A stretch of 64,000 nucleotides of DNA from assembly GCA_039583875.1 (NCBI GenBank), contig CM077166.1:77106564-77170563 (forward strand), read 5' to 3'. Every line of letters begins with the position of its first letter. Positions within the stretch are counted from its first letter, which is position 1. Below the pieces are notes generated by a model. It searched no databases. It was not told where the DNA came from and saw only the letters and a list, made by a program, of their open reading frames with translations. The position numbers and the translations under genes are program-made. Source of the DNA: Platanthera guangdongensis (taxonomy: Eukaryota > Streptophyta > Magnoliopsida > Asparagales > Orchidaceae). Shown in pieces: positions 1-11,857 of this stretch.

Positions 1-729
1 AGCTATTTATAGTGGTTCCCCGACTTGGATACATCCACTTTCCCCCTTCGACCTATCTCCCAACCAGGGATGACTCGGTCTCTTCACCAACAGGATTGAA
101 ATCCAATCCTTGCACTATCAGAAGGAACCCTTCCACACGTAGGAGTCAACACTCCCACAACACGGGTTGCACCCAACCCTTACAACTCGGAACAACCGTT
201 CCTCTACAACAAAAGTAAAGCTAGAATGTACAAGAGATACAAACTACGTTTGGAGACTAAGGTGTCCCTCTTTGTTGACGACGTGTTCTTGAAGTCCACA
301 AAGAGTCCACAACCCTAGAACTCTCTTGGAGAGGATCTCCCCGGAACCGGCGGTGGCAAGATGGGTGGCGGCAAGGTTCACGGGTTCGGCGGCGACGACG
401 ATGTGCGGCTGCTGTACTTTGGAGATCCAAACTTCGTAGCGAAGCTAGCTAGGTCTACCAACGGTCACACGAGGATCGGTCGTCTAGATCGATTCGAACG
501 GGTAAGTTTTTCCCGATCAACAAATCGAGAGACAAGGGATCTCTGGATAGACGCGTGAGACTCTAAGCTTGGCTAAGCTTCTGTCGCCGGAAGATCGGGA
601 AGAAATCTCGATCAAAAGTGGCGACCAACTTGCTCGAGCGACGACGGCAGCGACGGAGCGGAACTCGCGATTTTAGGTCTAGATCGTGCTCGGCTTCTTT
701 CTGTGTTTTTCTACTGTTCAAAATACCCG

Positions 730-739
730 TATATATATA
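730..739 (-). promoter_or_regulatory. TATA box of element A 3' LTR
   Basis: A TATATATATA run lies downstream, in LTR sense, of the palindrome array. The same box occurs at the matching place in the other LTRs of this family. Confidence 0.6.
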
Positions 740-834
740 CTGTAGACAACTCCAATATGACCGTTGTGGGACCCACAAGAAGAATCCCTAAATCCCGGTC
801 CAGAACATTGACAGCGGCAGAATCCGGTTCAGGA

Positions 835-1198
835 AGTTCCAGAAAATCGCCCAAGTCAAAATCGATGAGAATCGAAAGTGAATCTCGCCGAGTCGCCGAG
901 AATCAAAGGTGATTCTCGACGATTCGGCGAGAATCAAAGATGATTCTCGTCGAATTTTACTTGGTTGCACGCACTGATTTAGCCGGGTCGAGACGGCGAG
1001 AATCAGCCAGTGATTCTCGATGATTCTTACTTAGAATCAGAGTTGCTTGCAATGAAGTAGTTGGATCGAGTCGGCGGGAATCAGCCACTGATTCGACGAT
1101 TCGGCGAATCACTAGTGATCGCCGAATCGGCGAGAATCACTAGTGATTCTCGCCGAATCGGCGAGAATCACTTGGCGATTCTTGCCGATTTACACTTA
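835..1198. repeat. U3 palindrome array, element A 3' LTR
   Basis: Repeated halves of the motif GATTCTCGCCGA and its complement alternate around ACTAGT centres. A perfect 26-bp palindrome centred on ACTAGT spans 1129-1154. The array lies upstream of the TATA box in LTR sense, so it belongs to U3. Confidence 0.9.
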
Positions 1199-1525
1199 GA
1201 CGAATTTTCGTCTTTCCACCCATGATGTGCTCCTTGACCCATCCTTGCTCCTTGTCCGCTCTTGCAAGATCACAACCCTGTACTTGGAAGTAAATGCACT
1301 CCAATAGAGATAATACACGTAGGCCAACACACTGATCTGCTCAACGAGGGATTACGTCGTGCAGACCCGTGTATATTGACCTACTGCACCCTGACATTGG
1401 TGTACACTTAGTGTGGTATGACTGCAAGTACAACTTGAAATAATTTGTCAAAAACATTGCCTATTTACCTTAGCTTGTACAGGGGCTTCTTCAAATCAGG
1501 TACATTGTGGATACAATACCCAACA

Positions 1526-1536
1526 ATCTCCCCCTA
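1526..1536 (-). other. Polypurine tract of element A
   Basis: On the minus strand AGGGGGAGAT directly abuts the TGTTGGG start of the 3' LTR. It is the plus-strand primer for reverse transcription. Confidence 0.88.
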
Positions 1537-1871
1537 TTTGAAGAAGCCTAAACCCTACAAGCTAAGGTGAATAAAGCGTATATGAATGAAAATCATAAAC
1601 TTGAAATTGAGTTGAGTGAGTTATTCATTACCAATACCAATTTCTTGAGAGCAAGCTTGGAGCCACCTTAGCCGTAGCCGAGAGGGTAATCTCCCCCTTT
1701 TCGGCTTCTGCAAATCGGGGTCTGTAGCATTTGACCCCTTTCTCCCCCTCAGTTCTTGCTCCTGTGCTCATACTTGAGTACCTTGCTCCCACTCAGTTCT
1801 TGCGCCTGTGCTCAGCTTGAGTACCTGCAGAGGCTCCCTCTAGATGCATGATCCTGGAGCTTCGGTAGTCT
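1537..1871 (-). other. 3' untranslated region of A with extra polypurine runs
   Basis: No gene is present. At least two more purine runs (minus strand, around 1692-1702 and 1737-1748) resemble the working tract, as reported for Sireviruses. A tandem duplication of about 45 bp, with the shared stretch cagttcttg[cg]... through cttgagtacct, covers roughly 1758-1835. Confidence 0.7.
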
Positions 1872-4800
1872 TCATTCCTCATAATTTAGCATTCCCAATT
1901 CAGTTTTGAAGAGACTGAACTTGGCTTCGTCTAAGGGCTTTGTGAATATATCTGCAATCTGCTTGTCCGTGGGGACATAACAGAGAGAAATGTCCTTGTT
2001 CTCCACGTGCTCCCGAATGAAGTGGTAGTGCACTTCAATATACTTTGTTCTGCTGTGCGAGACCGGATTATTGGCAATGGCAATTACACTGGAGGAGTCG
2101 CAGTACATTGGTATTTCCTTGAATTGAAGGTCGTAGTCGGCTAACTGGTTTCTGATCCATAGGAGTTGTGCGCAACAGCTGCCTGCCGAGATGTACTCAG
2201 ACTCTGCTGTGGAGGTTGCAACACAATTCTGTTTCTTGCTGTTCCATGAGATAAACCTCCTGCCAAGAAATTGACACGTCCCGGAGGTGCTTTTCCTGTC
2301 ATCCCTACTCCCTGCAAAATCAGCATCTGAAAAACCTATTAGCTCGACATCATTATTTCTCGGGTACCACAAGCCAAGATTGGGAGTACCTTTAAGGTAT
2401 CTTAGAATTCGCTTTGCAGCGACATAGTGAGATTCCTTAGTGTTCACCTGATATCTGGCACAGACACATGTGGAGAACATGATATCCGGTCTACTGGCAG
2501 TAAGATAGAGCAGGGATCCAATGATGCTTCTGTATTTGGTTTCATCGAAAGGTTTACCTTTCTCATCCTTATCCAGAGACATAGTGGATCCCATTGGAGT
2601 CCTCATAGAGGTTGCACTCTCCATACCGAATTTCTTAAGGAGTTCATTTGTGAACTTCGTCTGAGAGATGAAGATTCCATCCTCAGAATGTTTCACTTGA
2701 AGTCCCAAGAAATACTTGAGCTCTCCCATACTGCTCATTTCAAACTTTCCTTGCATAAGTTTAGAAAAATTTTTGCAAAGATTGTTGTCCGTTGAGCCGA
2801 ATATTATGTCATCGACATAGATTTGCACCCGCAAAATCTTGCCTTTGACTTCCCTGAGAAACAATGTTTTATCTATTTTACCTCTAGAGAACTTGTTCTC
2901 AAGAAGAAAACTAGATAAAGTCTCATACCAAGCTCGTGGAGCTTGTTTTAACCCATATAAAGCTTTATTAAGAAAATAGACATGATTGGGAAAAGTAGGA
3001 TCGACAAAACCTGGGGGTTGAGTGACGTATACTTCCTCTTTCAGGTCTCCGTTCAGGAATGCTGATTTCACATCCATTTGATAAACTGTGAATCCTTTAT
3101 GCGAAGCATACTCCAGGAACAATCTGATTGCCTCGAGCCGTGCTACTGGTGCGAAGGTCTGGTCGAAGTCAATCCCCTCCTCCTGTCTGTAACCTTGAGC
3201 CACCAGCCTTGCCTTGTTCTTTATGATGACACCATGTTCATACAGCTTGTTTCTGAAGATCCACTTGGTGCCAATCACATTCTGCTTGTATGGTCTGGGA
3301 ACTAGCGTCCAAACGTTGCAACGTTCGAATTGATGTAGTTCATCTTGCATGGCCAGAATCCATGTCGCATCCTTGTTCGCCTCTTCGAACTTCTTTGGCT
3401 CAACCTGTGACAGGAAGCTAAGATGCAATACTTCGTTAATAGTACCTCTTCGAGTTCTGACACCGACACGAGGATCTCCGATGATCTGATCTTTAGGATG
3501 ATCCCTCACGTGCCGGAGCTCTAGAAGTCTGGTGTCTGGAGCTTCGACTACTTCTTGGGCTTCTCCTTCTTCTAAGAGATTCGTTCCATTTTGATCTTCA
3601 ACATTTTCAGATGACGTGGAGGTGGAAAATTTGACGTACTTAGGAGTGTCATCTTTAGCGGTCTCATCCAGACTCAGCTGTTCAAGTCGTGCACCTGCAT
3701 CTTCAAGAATACCACTGGAAGAATTGCTGTTAAGCAAACTTCCTTCATCAAATACAATATTTATTGATTCTTCTACCACTAGGGTTTTCTTATTGAAGAC
3801 CCTATATGCCCGACTGTGGGAACTATAGCCTATGAATATGCCTTCGAAGCATTTTTCACCAAATTTAGTACGCGGGTACTTCCCATTATTCAGTACATAA
3901 CATCTGCAACCAAAAATCCTCAAGTAGGACATGGTTGGTTTCCTGCCTTTCAGTAGCTCGTAAGGCGTCTTACGATGATGCTTGTTGATCAATGCTCGGT
4001 TTTGTACATGACAAGCTGTATTGACAGCCTCTGCCCAGAAGTATTCCGGGAGAGAAGCGTCTTTCAACATTGTCGTGCAGGCTTCAATGAGACTTCTATT
4101 TCTCCTCTCCGCAACTCCATTTTGCTGAGGAGTGCGCGGGGAGGAAAACGCATGAAAGATACCTTGTTCTTCACAAAATTCTGTCATAGCACCAGATTCG
4201 AATTCTGTTCCATGGTCACTTCTGATTTTGACCACTGAGCAGTTAAATTCGTTCTGAACCTGCTTGACAAAACTAGTGAAGATGTCAAACGTATCTGACT
4301 TTCGTTTCAAAAAGAACACCCATGTAAACCGATAATGATCATCAACTATCACTAGCGTATAGGACTTGCCTCCCAAGCTATGAACTTGCATTGGACCAAA
4401 CAAGTCCATATGTAAAAGGTAAAGACATCGGGAAGAGTCTTTGTCAGCGATGCTCTTAAAGGTAGCCCGAGTCTGTTTGCCCATCTGGCATGCAGGACAG
4501 GGGCTATCTTTGATGCACTTGATAATGGGAGCGTCCCTTACTAAGTTCTTAGAAAACAGCATACTAATTGTCTTGAAATTAATATGTGCCAATCTCTTGT
4601 GCCATTGATCACAAAGAGATGCACTGCCTCTTGCCACAGGGCATACGAGGGTAGATGAATCTAAACTGAGAAAATCTAAGCAGAAGATATTTCTGCTCCT
4701 AATGCCTGATAATACCGTCTCAGAAGAGGTACGTGAAATTATCAGACATTTATCCTTGCAGAACTTAACGTCATAACCTTTGTCACATAACTGACTTACA

Positions 4801-5039
4801 CTGATCAGGTTATGGTTTAACCCTTCAACATAAGCCACGTCGGTGATAGAGATTATACCGTTGGAAATCATACCGTAACCTCTGATGACTCCTCGATCTG
4901 ACCCTCCAAAGATGACTTTGGGTCCATTCTCGACTGGAGTGTAATCACGCAGCAGGCTTCTTATGCCAATCATATGCCGGGAGAATCCACTGTCCAAATA
5001 CCAGATCGGCGTTTTGGTGGCCTTTGGACATTCCTGCAA
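1872..5039 (-). CDS. pol: Element A pol polyprotein (protease, integrase, reverse transcriptase, RNase H)
   Basis: One open frame of 1055 codons. The aspartic protease core is DSG at residues 16-18, where the usual following Cys is Phe. The integrase zinc-binding part has H147, H152, C181 and C184. The integrase catalytic triad is D212, D275 and E311 with 35 residues between the last two. Reverse transcriptase carries YVDD at 741-744. RNase H has D905 and the AESEY block near 945-949. The frame ends normally after the FTKPLD motif. It has no true start codon because it should continue from gag. A tandem AATT duplication at about 5046-5053 puts it out of frame with gag and creates the gag stop. 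Catalytic residues look intact, so the protein could act only if made as a fusion. Confidence 0.93.
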   Translation of the reverse strand: MQECPKATKTPIWYLDSGFSRHMIGIRSLLRDYTPVENGPKVIFGGSDRGVIRGYGMISNGIISITDVAYVEGLNHNLISVSQLCDKGYDVKFCKDKCLIISRTSSETVLSGIRSRNIFCLDFLSLDSSTLVCPVARGSASLCDQWHKRLAHINFKTISMLFSKNLVRDAPIIKCIKDSPCPACQMGKQTRATFKSIADKDSSRCLYLLHMDLFGPMQVHSLGGKSYTLVIVDDHYRFTWVFFLKRKSDTFDIFTSFVKQVQNEFNCSVVKIRSDHGTEFESGAMTEFCEEQGIFHAFSSPRTPQQNGVAERRNRSLIEACTTMLKDASLPEYFWAEAVNTACHVQNRALINKHHRKTPYELLKGRKPTMSYLRIFGCRCYVLNNGKYPRTKFGEKCFEGIFIGYSSHSRAYRVFNKKTLVVEESINIVFDEGSLLNSNSSSGILEDAGARLEQLSLDETAKDDTPKYVKFSTSTSSENVEDQNGTNLLEEGEAQEVVEAPDTRLLELRHVRDHPKDQIIGDPRVGVRTRRGTINEVLHLSFLSQVEPKKFEEANKDATWILAMQDELHQFERCNVWTLVPRPYKQNVIGTKWIFRNKLYEHGVIIKNKARLVAQGYRQEEGIDFDQTFAPVARLEAIRLFLEYASHKGFTVYQMDVKSAFLNGDLKEEVYVTQPPGFVDPTFPNHVYFLNKALYGLKQAPRAWYETLSSFLLENKFSRGKIDKTLFLREVKGKILRVQIYVDDIIFGSTDNNLCKNFSKLMQGKFEMSSMGELKYFLGLQVKHSEDGIFISQTKFTNELLKKFGMESATSMRTPMGSTMSLDKDEKGKPFDETKYRSIIGSLLYLTASRPDIMFSTCVCARYQVNTKESHYVAAKRILRYLKGTPNLGLWYPRNNDVELIGFSDADFAGSRDDRKSTSGTCQFLGRRFISWNSKKQNCVATSTAESEYISAGSCCAQLLWIRNQLADYDLQFKEIPMYCDSSSVIAIANNPVSHSRTKYIEVHYHFIREHVENKDISLCYVPTDKQIADIFTKPLDEAKFSLFKTELGMLNYEE

Positions 5040-5046
5040 AACAAAA

Positions 5047-7339
5047 TTAATTTGCCTTAGGAACCCAATCGAACTTGGGTCCTAGATTCCTGGTTAGCAC
5101 ACTCCCCCTCGGTTGGTTAACCCTACGAGTGGTCGGCCTCGCATTGCTAACATAGGGAGTCTCGTAATACCTTGGATTAAACCAACAATCCACGACAAAG
5201 TGACCGACTTTGCCACAGCACCAACAGTCGAATCTGTTGTACCTCTTCCTAGGCTCCTGCCTTACCCTGGGAACGGTGGGTACAGCTGGGGCCTTAGATC
5301 TGGAGGTGGAGGCCTCATGGTGACAGCAGTCACATGACTTCGTCATCTTCTGTATAACAGGCTTGGCTTTTGGTGCCTGCTTTCCATTATGGCCGCTAGA
5401 GAATTGACCATAATTTCCCATGTGGATTTCCTCATAAGGTGCCTTGAAGGCACTCTCACCGAAGTTCCGGGGAAAGGTCCAACCATCATATCGGCTCTTT
5501 GGATTTGCAACCGAGGGCCGGAAATGATGACCAAAGGTTGATTCAAAGTCGTGTTGGTTGCAAGGAAAGCTAGGCTTTCTGAACGCAACAGGTCTAAGAG
5601 GAGCCTTACCCTTTTCATCAGCAGAGGCCTTCTTGGCGGCCTTATTCTTCCTCTGGTTCCTGTTTCTCCTGGATGAGGAGCCGGATACCCCTACATGCCC
5701 CAAGCCAGCTCCTTTGGCCTGAGCAGAGAAGGTATCAACTACTGGAAGAACTGTTTTTGGCATAGAGAAGCTCTTGACGATCTTCCTTTCTGCCGCAAGT
5801 TGTTCTTCCAACTTGTCGACTTCCTCCTGCTTAAGATCAAGGAGCTTAAGAGACTCTGAATGCTTTGAAGTCAGGTCAAGGTGCTCCTGTCGGAGAGAAA
5901 TCAAGCTAGTGACCTCTTCCCTTAGGGATACACACTCACCCTTAAGGAATTTCACTTCCTTTTTTTCAGCCTTCAGTCTCTTACGGCACCTCAAAAGTGA
6001 CCTCAAAAGTGTTGAGCAGAAGCTCATACTTCTCGAGGAGCTCCGCTTCACGAGCCGAAGGGCTATCCTCAGGTTCATCATCCTGAGACTCAGGATCAGA
6101 GTCGGAGTCGGAGAGAGGGGTGTGAGCTTTTACCTTCCCAGTAAATGGGGGACATTCTCCTTCTGAGTCGGAGCGACCCACCAGCCCGAAGTAGGCTTCC
6201 TCATCATCACTGGAGTCTGAGGAATCAAACTCGCTCAGTGTCTTTGGCCTTTTGGTGATGTAGCTCCGCTCTTTCTTCTTATCTCTCGAAGATTTGTGCT
6301 CCTCTTCTTTCCCTTTTTCTCTCTTGCCTTGATAGCAGTCGGCCACGACGTGTCCTGGCTTATTGCATCCAAAGCAAATAATGTCAGAGGAGCGATGTTT
6401 GTTCGGTTTAGAAGCATATCTGTCAGAAGAATAATTTTTCTTCTGATGCCTGGAGGAGGAGCCGTCTCTCTTTCTTTGATTCCTGATCTTGAGGAACTTC
6501 TTGAACTCTCTGGTGATGAGGGAGAAATCCTACTCCGACAGCTCTGAGCTGGAGGAGCATGGCTCGGAGTCCTCCTCCTCATTCTTTTTCCTGGCACGGT
6601 ATGAAACCGCACCCTTGCCTTTTCTGGAGTGACTGGCTTTTAGAGCCACAGTCTTTTCTTTGGCTGCAGCCTTCTCTGCTTCTTCTTCTGCTTTCCTGGT
6701 GTTCAGCTGAAGCTCATAGGACATCAGCTTCCCAAACAGAATTTGCGGGTCAGTTTCAGCTAGCCTGCCAAACTCTCGGATGGCGCAGATCTTTGTGTCC
6801 CATTCCTTAGTAAGGGACCTAAGGAATTTATCATTGAGTTCACCATTAGTGAACACTCTTCCGTATCCTTTGAGGGCGTTGACGATCTTGAGGAAGTTCT
6901 CGTAGGTGACTCCGATCTCTTCCTTAGGCCCTTGTCTGAAGGCCTCATATTTCTGGTTCAGGAGGGATCTCCGATCATCCCTAACTTCATCCATGCCCTC
7001 CATTAGGATGATCAGGCACTGCCAAATCTCCTGTGCTGTCCTGCAGTTGCAGAAGTTCTGCATCATTGAGTCATCAACCGCGCTAACCAGAATATTCCGC
7101 GCCTTCTTGTCAAGTCCTACTAGTACCATCTCGTCCTTGTCCATTTCAGAAAGTTTCTTCGACACTTTCTTGGTAGGATCAATGGTGGATGCCTTAGTGG
7201 GGACATAAGGTCCCTCCTCCACGATCATGAAGAGTCGAGGATCAACTGCTTCCATGTAGAACCTGATCCTTTCCTTCCAGATAGGAAAGTTGAGCCTGGT
7301 GCACACTGGGATCTTGCCTGTGAACTTGAGACCGTCCAT
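5047..7339 (-). pseudogene. gag: Element A gag, broken by one stop and two frameshifts
   Basis: The ATG at 7339 lies at the same place as the gag start of the related gag-only elements; an upstream GTG start would add nine residues. The N-terminal half is a copia gag domain with the WKERIRFYMEAVDPR stretch and a UBN2-like middle. A TAG at 6530-6532 interrupts it. The frame then continues into a zinc knuckle CFGCNKPGHVVADC near 6350 and an acidic Ser/Asp tail. A frameshift between about 5980 and 6080, next to an in-frame 12-bp tandem duplication (5989-6012), leads to a coiled-coil segment. A second knuckle, CWCCGKVGHFVVDC, follows near 5215, and the frame ends at WVPKAN. Gag would form the particle and bind RNA. 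This copy cannot make a full Gag. Confidence 0.87.
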
Positions 7340-7416
7340 GGTAGATGTTTTCCTTCTTCTTGACACTAGAGGCAGGATTCAACTCAAGGTGTTAACTTTT
7401 TTGATGAGTAACCTCC

Positions 7417-7427
7417 CTCTGATACCA
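7417..7427 (-). other. Primer binding site of element A
   Basis: TGGTATCAGAG on the minus strand lies 2 bases past the end of the 5' LTR and matches the 3' end of initiator methionine tRNA. Confidence 0.92.
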
Positions 7428-8286
7428 CTTGAAAGTCCACCTAGTGTCAACTATGTTCACCTATGGGGGGGGGGAATAGGTGACGTGCAGCGTTTTTGCG
7501 GAATTTAAATTGTACCTGCACACGAAAATAAAACAACACAGCACAACAGAGTACACAAGCTATTTATAGTGGTTCCCCGACTTGGGTACATCCACTTTCC
7601 CCCTTCGACCTATCTCCCAACCAGGGACGACTCGGTCTCTTCACCAACAGGATTGAAATCCAATCCTTGCACTATCGGAAGGAACCCTTACACACGTAGG
7701 AGTCAACACTCCCACAACACGGGTTGCACCCAACCCTTACAACTCGGAACAGCCGTTCCTCTACAACAAAAGTAAAGCTAGAATGTACAAGAGATACAAA
7801 CTATGTTTGGAGACTAAGGTGTCCCTCTTTGTTAACGACGTGTTCTTGAAGTCCACAAAGAGTCCACAACCCTAGAACTCCCTTGGAGAGGATCTCCCCG
7901 GAACCGGCGGCGGTAAGATGGGCGGCGGCAAGGTTCACGGGTTCGGCGGCGACGACGATGTGCGGCTGCTGTACTTTGGAGATCCAAACTTCGTAGCGAA
8001 GCTAGCTAGGTCTACCAACGGTCACACGAGGATCGGTCGTCTCGATCGATTCGGACGGGTAAGTTTTTCCCGATCAACAAATCGAGAGACAAGGGATCTC
8101 TGGATAGACGCGTTAGACTCTAAGCTTGGCTAAGCTTCTGTCGCCGGAAGATCAGGAAGAAATCTCGATCAAAAGCGGCGACCAACTTGCTCGAGCGACG
8201 ACGGCGGCGGCGGAGCGGAACTTGCGATTTTAGGTCTAGATCGTGCTCAGCTTCTTTCTGTGTTTTTCTACTGTTCAAAATACCCG

Positions 8287-8296
8287 TATATATATA
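8287..8296 (-). promoter_or_regulatory. TATA box of element A 5' LTR
   Basis: TATATATATA at the position equivalent to 730-739. In sense orientation it lies downstream of the palindrome array and should drive the genomic RNA leftward. Confidence 0.65.
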
Positions 8297-8394
8297 CTAT
8301 AGACAACTCCAATATGACCGTTGTGGGACCCACAAGAAGAATCCCTAAATCCCGGTCCAGAACATTGACAGCGGCAGAATCCGGTTCAGGAAGT

Positions 8395-8795
8395 TCCAGA
8401 AAATCGCCCAAGTCAAAATCGGTGAGAATCGAAAGTGAATCTCGCCGAGTCGTCGAGAATGAAAGGTGATTCTCGACGATTCGGTGAGAATCAAAGATGA
8501 TTCTCGTCGAATTTTACTTGGTTGCACGCACTGATTTAGCCGGGTCGAGATGGCGAGAATCAGCCAGTGATTCTCGGTGATTCGTCGAGAATCACTAGTG
8601 ATTCTCGCCGAATCGGCGAGAATCACTTGGTGATTCTCGACGATTCTTACTTAGAATCAGAGTTGCTTGCAATGAAGTAGTTGGATCGAGTCGGCGGGAA
8701 TCAGCCACCGATTCTCGACGATTCGGCGAGAATCACTAGTGATTCTCGCCGAATCAGCGAGAATCACTTGGCGATTCTCGCCGATTTAAACTTAG
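8395..8795. repeat. U3 palindrome array, element A 5' LTR
   Basis: Same GATTCTCGCCGA inverted-motif array as the 3' LTR, with a 26-bp perfect palindrome around 8723-8748. It holds an extra unit of about 62 bp near 8577-8640 and lacks another unit that the 3' LTR keeps. The array has therefore changed since insertion, when both LTRs were identical. Confidence 0.9.
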
Positions 8796-9121
8796 ACGAA
8801 TTTTCGTCTTTCCACCCATGATGTGCTCCTTGACCCATACTTGCTCCTTGTCTGCTCTTGCAAGATCACAACCCTGTACTTGGAAGTAAATGCACTCCAA
8901 TAGAGAGAGTACACGTAGGCCAACACACTGATCTGCTCAACGAGGGATTACGTCGTGCAGACCCGTGTATATTGACCTACTGCACCCTGACATTGGTGTG
9001 CACTTAGCGTGGTATGACTGTAAGTACAACTTGAAATAATTTGTCAAAAGCATTGCCTATTTACCTTAGCTTGTACAGGGGCTTCTTCAAATCAGGTACG
9101 TTGTGGATACAATACCCAACA

Positions 9122-10534
9122 GGTGGGCTCACTCGGGCTGTAGGATCGGTGGATTTAGTGATGGGCAGGTTAGCCCGACGAGCTATGGCTTGGTTGATGT
9201 TTGTGACAGACTGGATGGTCCAGGGAGGTTTGGCCCGGTAGCTGATACATAAGTTACATGTGCAAAAAGTATAAGGGGGTGGGTCTTCGGTATTGGAGGG
9301 TCGATGCATCGATGCCAATACGTTGACTCGACAAGTGTGGTTTAGCAGTTGGCCAAAGAAAGTCCGGTGCGCCAGCCAGAAAGAGTACGTAGGAGCTCTG
9401 CTTAGTGCATCAGCGTTGAGGCATATGATAGGTCTGACTGGTAGTGTAATTACTGGTTTAGACATGGGTGAGGCCCACCCCACCGCTTTCGTTTGCCACT
9501 ATGGAGGTATCATGGGAGGTTCGGCTCCAGAAAGGGGGAACTAAAGGTTTGTGTTCATAGAGTCGAGTGAGTGAGTTGCATTTGCATGTTTATATCATGG
9601 CATAATTGCATTTCATAGCATAACCATTCCATATAACACTGACACCTATTGTATAAGTGGTATGAGACGCTTTATACAATAGGACCTGCAAAACGACCCC
9701 TTAGTTTATAAGTTTACGCGAGCGTGCTTATAAGTTAATGTTTTTATTCAGTAAATATATATATGTATGCTTGCTAGAAAACCGACACCCTATCTTATAA
9801 ATTGGTATGAGACTATTTATACGATAGGAGACTTGCAAAAGATCCCTTGACTTATGTGTTTTCATATAAGTTAATGTTACTTTTTCTTGTACAGTCTTTC
9901 TTATCTTCATTCTGTCTTATACACTATAGAACTGCTAGATTAGTTCCGCCGCCACCAGCTTATATTTGCTATTCTCCACTTTCATGTCCTCTCCTTTCCT
10001 CCTCCCTGCTCGGTGCCTAGGAGCCATGGTGGGAGGGGCGGGGGATGATAGGACTTAGTCTTTTATACTAACAGTTCTCGAACCACATCATTTTAGGGGA
10101 TCGTGGAGCCCAGCATGGAGGAGCAGCCCCGGAGGTCGGCACGTTTGGAGATGGGATAGTATAGTACCAGAGTTCAGACCGCAGGGACTGTGAGTCCTGA
10201 TCGCTATTAGTTATTTTAGTTTTGGTTCCGCGATGAGAGATATGTAGTGAGGACATTGATGTACTGGGCATGAGCCCAAGTTTTAGTGCTTTTATTATAT
10301 CTGTGGACACTCCCTTCGTGGAGATTATTTGCTTTTTATATGACGTTTGTGGACTTGCCTTTTATTATTTTGCTACTGTTGTGATCGATTTTGCCAGTTG
10401 TGATCGATTTTGCCGGTAGGATCGGCGTTCTGTAGTGATGACCTTCCCGGGGGTGAAGGTGTCACCGCAAAGCGGCGGTTGTGGGCCTAAGACCCCGGTG
10501 TTAAAAAAGAATAAAGGGGGGGGGGGGTCTTATA
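9122..10534 (+). repeat. G1 5' LTR remnant
   Basis: Non-coding sequence between A and the G1 primer-like site. No matching end is available in the 3' LTR, which is itself incomplete, so the assignment rests on position. It ends in a G-run of about 12 bases just before the primer-like site. Confidence 0.6.
9637..9898 (+). repeat. Diverged tandem pair of hairpin units in the G1 LTR
   Basis: Two related units of about 130 bp each start with an inverted repeat. The first stem is CCTATTGTATAA (9645-9656) with TTATACAATAGG (9672-9683). The second is 9789-9802 with 9815-9828, one mismatch. Both loops share GGTATGAGAC. Both units then run through ...CC(C/T)TT...TTATAAG...GTTAATGTT and end in a T-rich stretch before CAG. 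Confidence 0.75.
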
Positions 10535-10536
10535 AG

Positions 10537-10547
10537 TGGTTTCAAAG
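10537..10547 (+). other. Degenerate primer binding site of G1
   Basis: TGGTTTCAAAG differs from the TGGTATCAGAG primer motif at two bases and lies about 160 bp before gag. Confidence 0.55.
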
Positions 10548-10704
10548 TAGACCTCGATCGAAAAGTAGCAGTCCACAACCCCTGGGTCACCCCCGAGCGA
10601 GTTTAGTTTAGGGACAAACTATGCAGCGGAAGCAGTGGTGTGCCCATATGGAGGATCACACGTAAATTGTCCACTTTTAATTAGGGTTGAATGATTACTT
10701 ACAA

Positions 10705-11857
10705 ATGGCTTTTGTTATGCAGCCCCCAACACAGCCTACACCACAGGTCGAAGTCCAGCAGACTCTTAATGTTGCACCACCTCCCCCAGTCCCCACTCCA
10801 TTCCTACAGTCAGAGATGGGGCATACTCTGACAGCTATTCTGGAGTCTTTCAGGGCTCAACAGGTTCCGGCTCCACAGCCAAACTTGGGGGCCAATTGGC
10901 TGAGTATTTTCCGAGGACTTTCTCCCCCATCCTACTTGGAGACAGAGTCGGCTGTTCGGATGGAGGAGTGGTTGGACATTATGTATGAGATGCTGACTGG
11001 AAAACGGTGTCTATGGGAGGAGAGGGTGCCTTTGGTTGTCTCTTGGTTTGAGTCCCATGCCAAGAGATGGTGGAAGACATCGCTGGACACGACGTTTATT
11101 GACAGAGAGGTTGTAGAGATTGCTTGGGAGGAGTTCAGGGCAGTACTGTTGGAGCATTTTGTTCCGCAGTCGACCAGAGATGAGCTGGAAGATAGAGTTT
11201 TATAGTTGAGACTGGGTAATAAGACAATGGTGGAGTATCATCGGTAGTTAAATCATCTAGCTTGGTTTGCGGATTCTTATCAGTTGGATGAGGCAGGATA
11301 CACTAAGAGGTTCTATAAGGGTCTGCGAGATGATCTGAGGGAGGCTTTGTTGTTCGTGTCCAACTGGACTATTTCTCGGATATTTGAGATGGCGAAGAGT
11401 ATCGAAGCAGATTGGCACACTACACGAGGCCGGAAGCGGCCAACTAAGGATCAGGGCCGGGGATCCAGAAATGATCAGTGACGGGGCCGCATCACTGATG
11501 GGAGAGATGGGAGAAGAGCAGAGGACCAGCCTCATCAGGAGGTGAGATAGGAGCAGAGGGAAACAGTTGTGCTGGCCCCTCACCCTCTCCAGATGCGGGA
11601 GACGCAGAGACCCGGTGGTATAGCATATCCCCCGCCAAAGTGCTTTAACTGTCGTCAGGTGGGGCATATCTGGAGGAACTTTCCCATGAAGGGGGCACCA
11701 CCTCCAGCACCACCGGCTGCCCCGCCAGCTCATTATTTTGGTGGTCGAGGACGCGGCCGAGGACGTGGATATCAGGGCAGAGACCGCAGGCAGGAGAGGG
11801 AGCAAGTGTATGCACTGGATCTGACTCAGCAACTGAATCCGGAGCAAGTGATCACAG
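10705..11857 (+). pseudogene. gag: G1 gag
   Basis: A Ty3/gypsy gag domain with the WW-containing core (SHAKRWWKTSLD) and the LEHFVPQSTRDELEDR segment. It is broken by TAG at 11203, TAG at 11248 and others in the same frame. These are mostly where F or the family has Gln, fitting C-to-T change at CAG. The zinc knuckle near 11641-11685 has lost its last Cys to Phe. The reading frame is otherwise continuous up to VITG, where the intron-like insert begins. Start: the ATG at 10705; an upstream TTG and the ATG at 10717 are alternatives. Confidence 0.8.

Larger units (their letters stand above)
1..1525 (-). repeat. Element A 3' LTR (about 128 bp missing at window edge)
   Basis: Matches the right-hand LTR base for base over long stretches and ends at the same CAATACCCAACA. 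The missing part corresponds to 7430-7557 of the right copy. The two LTRs differ mostly in how many palindrome units they hold. Confidence 0.93.
1..9121 (-). mobile_element. Element A: SIRE/Sirevirus-type Ty1/copia retrotransposon, 3' LTR cut by window edge
   Basis: Two matching LTRs flank a gag-pol interior read on the minus strand. In sense orientation the LTR starts TGTTGGGTATTG and ends GGACTTTCA. A primer site complementary to initiator Met-tRNA follows the 5' LTR and a polypurine tract precedes the 3' LTR. Domain order is gag, zinc knuckle, coiled coil, second zinc knuckle, protease, integrase, reverse transcriptase, RNase H, which is the copia order. The long gag with a coiled-coil tail and the several polypurine runs before the 3' LTR are Sirevirus traits. 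There is no envelope-like ORF. A is inserted into the 5' LTR of G1. The left target duplication lies outside the window. Confidence 0.93.
7430..9121 (-). repeat. Element A 5' LTR, complete (1692 bp)
   Basis: Bounded by TG...CA in sense orientation, with the primer site 2 bases inside. The outer edge abuts G1 LTR sequence at 9122. It contains the TATA box and the palindrome array in U3. Confidence 0.93.

Noticed and set aside
835..1198. A CRISPR-like array
   Set aside because: The repeats are palindromic words without unique spacers of constant length, sit inside an LTR, and the DNA is plant.
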